64,000 nt of DNA from Epichloe hybrida (Eukaryota > Ascomycota > Sordariomycetes > Hypocreales > Clavicipitaceae). The first letter of the stretch is position 1. Each line of letters opens with the position of its first letter. This document shows positions 58,355-64,000 of this stretch, piece after piece. The translations under genes were made by a program, and so were the position numbers. The notes beneath the pieces are model-generated. The model was not told where the DNA came from and did no database searches. It saw only the letters and a list, made by a program, of their open reading frames with translations. The stretch is taken from NCBI GenBank assembly GCA_019022495.1, contig JAFEKR010000039.1, forward strand, positions 186,001 to 250,000, in the 5' to 3' direction.

Positions 58355-61300
58355 ATTACCCCCCTACTTTTAGCTAGGCTCCTAAATAGCTTTTAGTAAG
58401 TACTATATAGCTATTTACTAAGTAGTAGCTATACTAAAATAATAATAAATAATATTAGTATTTAAGTATAAATTCACCTATAACTCCCTATTATATTACT
58501 AACTTTTCCCTTTCTTATCTATAGTAAACTTTTTCCTAGATACTATTATATTATTAGTTACTATAACTTTACCTTTACTACTTGCCTTATTATTAAAATA
58601 GAATTAGATAGGGAAAGCATTAAGAGTGTTATTATTATAGCTATCCCTAATATTTATTTAAAAGGATGTTCCTATATATATTATTTACATATAAGTTATA
58701 TAGACTTTAAGAAAAATCCTCTAGCTAAGCCTAATATCCCTTAGATTAACTATTAATTCCCTAGCATGCTAACTACTATTATTAAAGGGAAACATTTAAA
58801 GCATTATATCTAGTATATTAAATATAGTAATACTTATAAGATAGTAAGTATATTATATTCTCTACTCTTTTAGTCCCTAATTACCTATATCTCTCTAGGT
58901 AATACTAACTATATAAGGGGATTTTCTAGATCTTCTTACTGCCCTTAATTAGGTAAAAACTTTAATAGACACCCTAAGTAATTAGGACCCTAATAACCCT
59001 AATAATTATATATTTTCTAAGGTAACTCGCCGCTGTTTTAGCACCTATTATCTAAACCTTATTTTAGAGTTTAATTATGCTAATATAGCTTATTATATTT
59101 CCTTTAGTTTAACTAGGGCCACTAAGGTCTATTAGGTATATTTTATTATATATTCTCTAGACCTTTACTTACTCCCTAAGTAGGCTGCTTTAGCTATATA
59201 TAATTAGTATATTATTTTACGCTAGCAACTTTTAGTTACTATATATCCTACCCTTACCCTAGGGATTATAAGTTATTACTCCTCCTTTACTACCTATTTG
59301 CTAACTTTTATAGCTAAACTACGCTATATATTATAATTCCTAGAAGAGAAAAATAACTTTATAGCTATAATATTATAATCTAGGATTTATGCCCTAGGGG
59401 GTAGTAAAGCACTAGTTTTTCTAGGTAATAAAGGTAGTGGTTTAGGAGGATAAGAGCAAGGGCACTAAGTACCTTCTTTATAATAGTATTATTTTAACGC
59501 ATAAGGGGGTAACTATAGAAGGGTTTCCTATAAGACTCCCCTCCTTATAGGTATCTTTTCTTTTATTATTTAGTAAATAGTCTAATAAGGGTTTTAATTA
59601 AAGTGTAATAGTGGCTAATAAGGCTAGGCCTTTTTTATAATTACCTTATCCCTTATTACTTATAACTTAATTATATCTTACTATGCTTTTTACTTATTTT
59701 ACTTTAATAGAAAGCTTAAATTATATATTAAGCGCCTTCTATATCTTCTAACGCTACCTATTAATTATATTTACTTAGCTAGCCCTTTTATTTCACTAGG
59801 TATTTGTTACCTTTATATGTCTTCCTATAATCCCTAACTTCTTTAACTTTAAACTTATTATTATTATCTTTAAGGTCTAGTATTAGCATATTCTTATCTA
59901 GGGCATCTTCCTAGTGATTCTATAGCTCTAACAGGCTAATATAGAATATATTATATAGTTAGCTATACTTATTAGGTAGTGCTAGTTAGTATGCTTATTT
60001 ACCTATAGTGTTAAGTATCTAAAATAGCCTAATAAATCTTAGGTTTAGCTTCTATTTTACATCCTTAAGCCTAATATTCTTTGCTAATAGTAGTACTAAG
60101 TCTTCTCTTTTTAAGGTTATTAGCTAATATCTCTAGTTATAGTACTTCGCCTATGTTTTAGTAGCCCTTACCTAGTTATATGCTAGTTTCTCCCTAACCT
60201 TATATAGCTTTTTAATATATATATAAGCCTCTAGGACCTCCCTCTCTATACTCTTACCCTTAAGAGCAAGGCAAAACTTAGGTAAATAGCCTATAAGAGT
60301 GTAGTTAGGGGAGTAGCCTATTATCCTATTAATAGTATTATTATATGTAAATTAGGCTATTAGGAGTAGCTTTAGCTATAGTTATTAGTTCTCTTTAATA
60401 AAATATTATAAGTAATACTTAAGCACCTAATTTATTCTCTCTATCTACCTATTAGTTTAGGGGTAAAACACTATTAAAAGCCTTTGCTTTATATATAACT
60501 AATAATATACCTCTAACTAGAATTAGCTTATAAATACTAACCCTCTATTAGATATAATACCCTCTAGCGCTTTAAATTATAGCTTAATCTCCTTATAGAA
60601 TAACTTTACTAATTTAGCTATATTAATTATAGTCTTTATAGGAAGGAAGATAGAGTACTTAGTGAATTAGTCTATAATTACTAGGATTACGTTAGTTTCT
60701 TGCTTACCTAGCTATACTAGTAGCAAACCTATAATAAAGTCTATTAAGATCTTTACCTATAGTTACCTTAGTATTAGTAGTAATTTAAGGCTTCTATAGG
60801 GGTAGTGCTATCTTGCTATAATGCACTAGTATACTCCGTAGCTAGATATATAGTCTAAAATAGCTTTACTTATTACTAGCTACTAATAGTAATATTTTAG
60901 TAGCTCTATAGTGTGTTTAGTCCTAAAGTAACTTACTAATAGATTATTATAGTATAGCTATAAAAGCTCCTATTATAAGATAGGCTTCTATAGAATAACT
61001 ACCTAGTCTTTATATATTAGGAGGCCCCTTATACTATATAACTATAGACTAGCTTTTCCTCTCCCTTTTACTTAGGAGTTAACCTTACCTTTACGCTTTT
61101 ATAAATCTAGATCTTAGTCCTATACCTTCTATAGTAGTTACGCTAATAGTTTATTTACCATAGATTAGTAGGGATTTAGTAACATAATAGCCCCCTAAAT
61201 TACTTATACTATACTAATATCTTAAACATACATTACCTTCTCCTTAAAATCACCCTTATTTAGCTAACCTATCACTAGATTCATAGTGGCTAACTAGCCT

Positions 61301-63091
61301 TTTACCTAGGCTACTCTTACCTTAGTAAGTTCTAAGACTAGCGTTATACTATAACTTCTTTAATATATTAGTACTTCTTCTTCTACTATAAAGATATTTA
61401 CTATCTTCCTTTAAAGCTCTAGTAGGAGCGCCTTATTTAATATAGGTTTGCCCTTATAATTAGACCTTCTTAATAGTGTATCTATAGGGTTACTCTTCCC
61501 TAGTCTATGCTTAATTATAAAATAGAAAGGGTAGAGGAATATATACTATTATACCTATTTTCTATTTAGCTTTTACTACCTTATAAAGGTCTATAGGTTA
61601 TAATAGTCTAATAGGACCTCTATAGGTGTCTTTACGCCTTTAATATAATATTACTAGTATTTAAATAACTTTACTATAGTAAGTAGCTCTTAATTAGCTA
61701 TACTATAGTTATATTTAGTATCTGTAAACTTCCTTAACTAAAAGGCTACTAGATACTAATAGCCCTTATTATCTTACTAAGATAGAATTCCTACTATTAT
61801 AAAAATCAAGGCATCTATCTTAATACACACTACCTAACTTAGGTTATAGTGTTAGAGTAGAGGCGCTTGCTAAAAGGTATCTTTTAGCTAGTTAAACGCT
61901 AATTACTTCTTTTCTCTAAATATAAACCTTCTAGTCTAAATACTATTTTAACTGCCCTTTATTAACGTATAAAGAGATACTATAATTCTAAAGAATTTAT
62001 AGATAAACTATTAGTAAAAGTTATAGAACCTAAGAAATAACTATATATCCTTAAAACTTATTAGCTCCTTCTATTCTCTAATTATATTAACCTAGTAAGT
62101 ATCTATTAATATCCTATTAATAGAGAGAATAAACCCTAGGAATTCTACTAATTCCTTATAGAAAGAGTACTTAAAGGGTTTTATATATAACTTTACTAAC
62201 CTTATATATTTAAGGACTTACTTAATATATTTAGTATGCTTCTCCTTTATCTTAGAGAAGATTAAGATATTATCTAGATATACTATATAAATAGTATTAA
62301 CTAGCCTATGTAGCGCTTTATAAATATAACTCTAGAAAGTAGCTAGGGTATTTATTAACCTAAAAGGTATTATAAAGTACTTATAATACCTATAATATAT
62401 ATAAAAAGCTATCTTCTATTTATCGCCTTCTTTAATACAAATTTAGTAGTATATATCCTTAATATTAATCTTAGAAAAGAAACAGGCCCCTTAGTATTAA
62501 TTAAGGATCTCTAAAATTAAGGGGAGAGCGTAGTAATTCTTCTACGTTACCTTATTAAGTCCTTAATAGTTAATATATAGCTATAGTATTCTATCCTTCT
62601 TTAGTATAAATAGGATAGGCACGCTTACTAGGCTCTTTAAGGGTCTTATCTAGCCTTTCTTTAGGTTATTATTAATATATTCCTAGAGCTCCCTAAGTTT
62701 ACTTTAGGAGAGAGAATAGATTAGTCTATATAGGGGTGTAGCTCCTAGTATAAGATTAATTACGTAGTTAGTTAACTTCTTTAATAGGAGGCTCCTTACC
62801 TTATCTAATGTAAATATATCTTTAAATTTACGTAGTTTCTCTAGGATATCTTTAATAGTTCTATATGCTTTTGCCTTCTCTTTATCTTTAAGAGGGATAA
62901 ACTAATCTTCTATTACGCCTATAATAGTTTATATAATTTTCTTATTATATATTACCTTTATAAACTTATAGGGAGTTAGTAGTAAAAAGGCTACCTTTCT
63001 CTTTTTAAACTACTATTCTTGTGAGTATAAGCAGAGATATATATGTTCTTCTATAAGCATATGTATTCTGATTAATATAGGGCTTCCCTTT
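58153..63091 (-). mobile_element. Gypsy B3, nested in C2 and interrupted by B4
   Basis: Colinear with B1 2236 to about 7175, so it is in minus orientation. It starts with a 202-bp LTR at 58153-58354. The five bases before it (CTATA, 58148-58152) correspond to the target CTACA in C1. It breaks at 63091, inside the region equivalent to B1 7170-7175, where B4 is inserted. No open frame survives; the reverse transcriptase YLDN box is legible near 62250-62290 (minus). Confidence 0.85.
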
Positions 63092-63293
63092 TGTGAGGCC
63101 CTACTCACAACACCAGCGCGCTAGCGCACCACTAGGTGGGCGCACCACGCCCTAGGGCTAGGTCCACGTGACACTAGCGAGTCACTACCTATAAGTTAGT
63201 GACTCACACGTATAACACACTTAGACCTAGCAAGCTTTAGTTAATATATAAACGCCCCTATACCTCTTATCTAGCTATCCCTTTATTCTTATA
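63092..63293 (+). repeat. 5' LTR of Gypsy B4 (202 bp)
   Basis: Begins TGTGAGGCCCTACTCAC, ends ATTCTTATA; it is the reverse complement of the B1/B3 LTR at full 202-bp length. The GC-rich CGCGCTAGCGCACCAC segment is intact. Confidence 0.85.
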
Positions 63294-64000
63294 ATTCTAA
63301 AGCTTCTCCTACTAGCTACCTAAGAGTAATATAGGGGGGAGAATAACCTAATCTACTAGAACTATACTATATATTACTTAGGATTAGCTAGATAATAGTA
63401 ACACTATAGCTAGGGATATGCTATGTTCTATAACCTTATCTAAAGCTATACCCTTTACTATAGTAGTAGAAAAGGCAGTAGTTAAGGAGCGAATTACCTA
63501 GCTTAAGTAACTTAAGGAATTATAGGATTAAGAAAAGAAGCTTACTAACTTAATATAATCTTATAAAGGACTAGCAAAAAGGGGCTAAAAAGATAGTTTA
63601 TCCTTAAGCCTTAGTAGCTAAGAAGTTAAGGTCCGAAACATTATAAAACTCTAACACCCTATAAACCTATAGAAGCACAAGATATAGCTTAATAACCTTA
63701 ACTATGCCTTTAAGGGGGCAAAGAAGAAGTATTACTAGGATAACCAAAAGATTCTCTTCGTACTTGACTACATACATACAAACTATTAGGCTAGATAGGA
63801 CTGATATATTAAAGAATAACTAGCTAATAGCTAGGATTATCCTAAGGATAACTGGGACAAGTTCTAAGACTAGACCCTTACGCTACTTAAAGACTTCACA
63901 AGTCACGATGTATAGATAGCTACGTAGCTAGAAAACACAAAGTAAAAGAAGGGCTAGAGTCCTATTAAGTTTAGTATTTACTTAGATTTGCTTAAGAAAC
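63092..64000 (+). mobile_element. Gypsy B4, 5' end, nested in B3, runs off the window
   Basis: Starts with an LTR at 63092-63293 in plus orientation, opposite to B3. It continues with gag-region sequence that matches B2 from 52701. The preceding five bases CCTTT (63087-63091) are the likely target site (CCTCT in B1). It is less RIP-changed at its outer LTR edge. Confidence 0.83.

Overview
The window comes from a filamentous ascomycete, most likely a Sordariomycete of the Hypocreales type. Genes have short (about 70-220 bp) GT-AG introns, and the proteins look pezizomycotine: a Zn(II)2Cys6 factor, an Egh16/Gas1-type secreted protein and a Fur-type NCS1 transporter. The genome is sharply two-speed. 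Gene islands of balanced composition alternate with very AT-rich blocks of dead LTR retrotransposons that carry the mark of repeat-induced point mutation (RIP): TpA is abundant, CpA/TpG are depleted, and stops occur in every frame.

Layout. 1-9529: a Copia element (family A, copy A1) interrupted by a complete Gypsy element (B1). 9530-20309: a gene island holding one giant intronless gene for a 3057-residue secreted protein of low complexity. 20310-32489: a second family A Copia (A2) interrupted by a complete Copia of another family (C1). 32490-51171: the main gene island. It holds a PI31-like proteasome regulator, a Kap114/importin-9 karyopherin (minus), an NCS1 transporter with an apparent 2-base frameshift, tRNA-Thr(AGT) (minus), a Zn2Cys6 regulator, an Egh16/Gas1-type secreted protein, an unrecognised His/Pro-rich protein (minus), and an orphan first exon of a class V myosin (minus). 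51172-52509: an AT-rich transition with a possible small inverted-repeat element. 52510-64000: a four-level nest, Gypsy B2 containing Copia C2 containing Gypsy B3 containing Gypsy B4, which runs off the window.

The nesting can be read precisely because the copies supply each other's empty sites. Target duplications of 5 bp and LTR lengths of 233 bp (A), 202 bp (B) and 309 bp (C) repeat between copies. All pol genes are ruined, for example family A reverse transcriptase YVDD reads YVNN.

The genes do not form an obvious pathway or cluster. The most unusual items are the giant repetitive secreted protein enclosed by two direct Copia copies, the stranded myosin V exon at an island edge, and the frameshifted transporter. 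I see no CRISPR, prophage or secondary-metabolite cluster. Gene models are conceptual; no search or RNA evidence was available.
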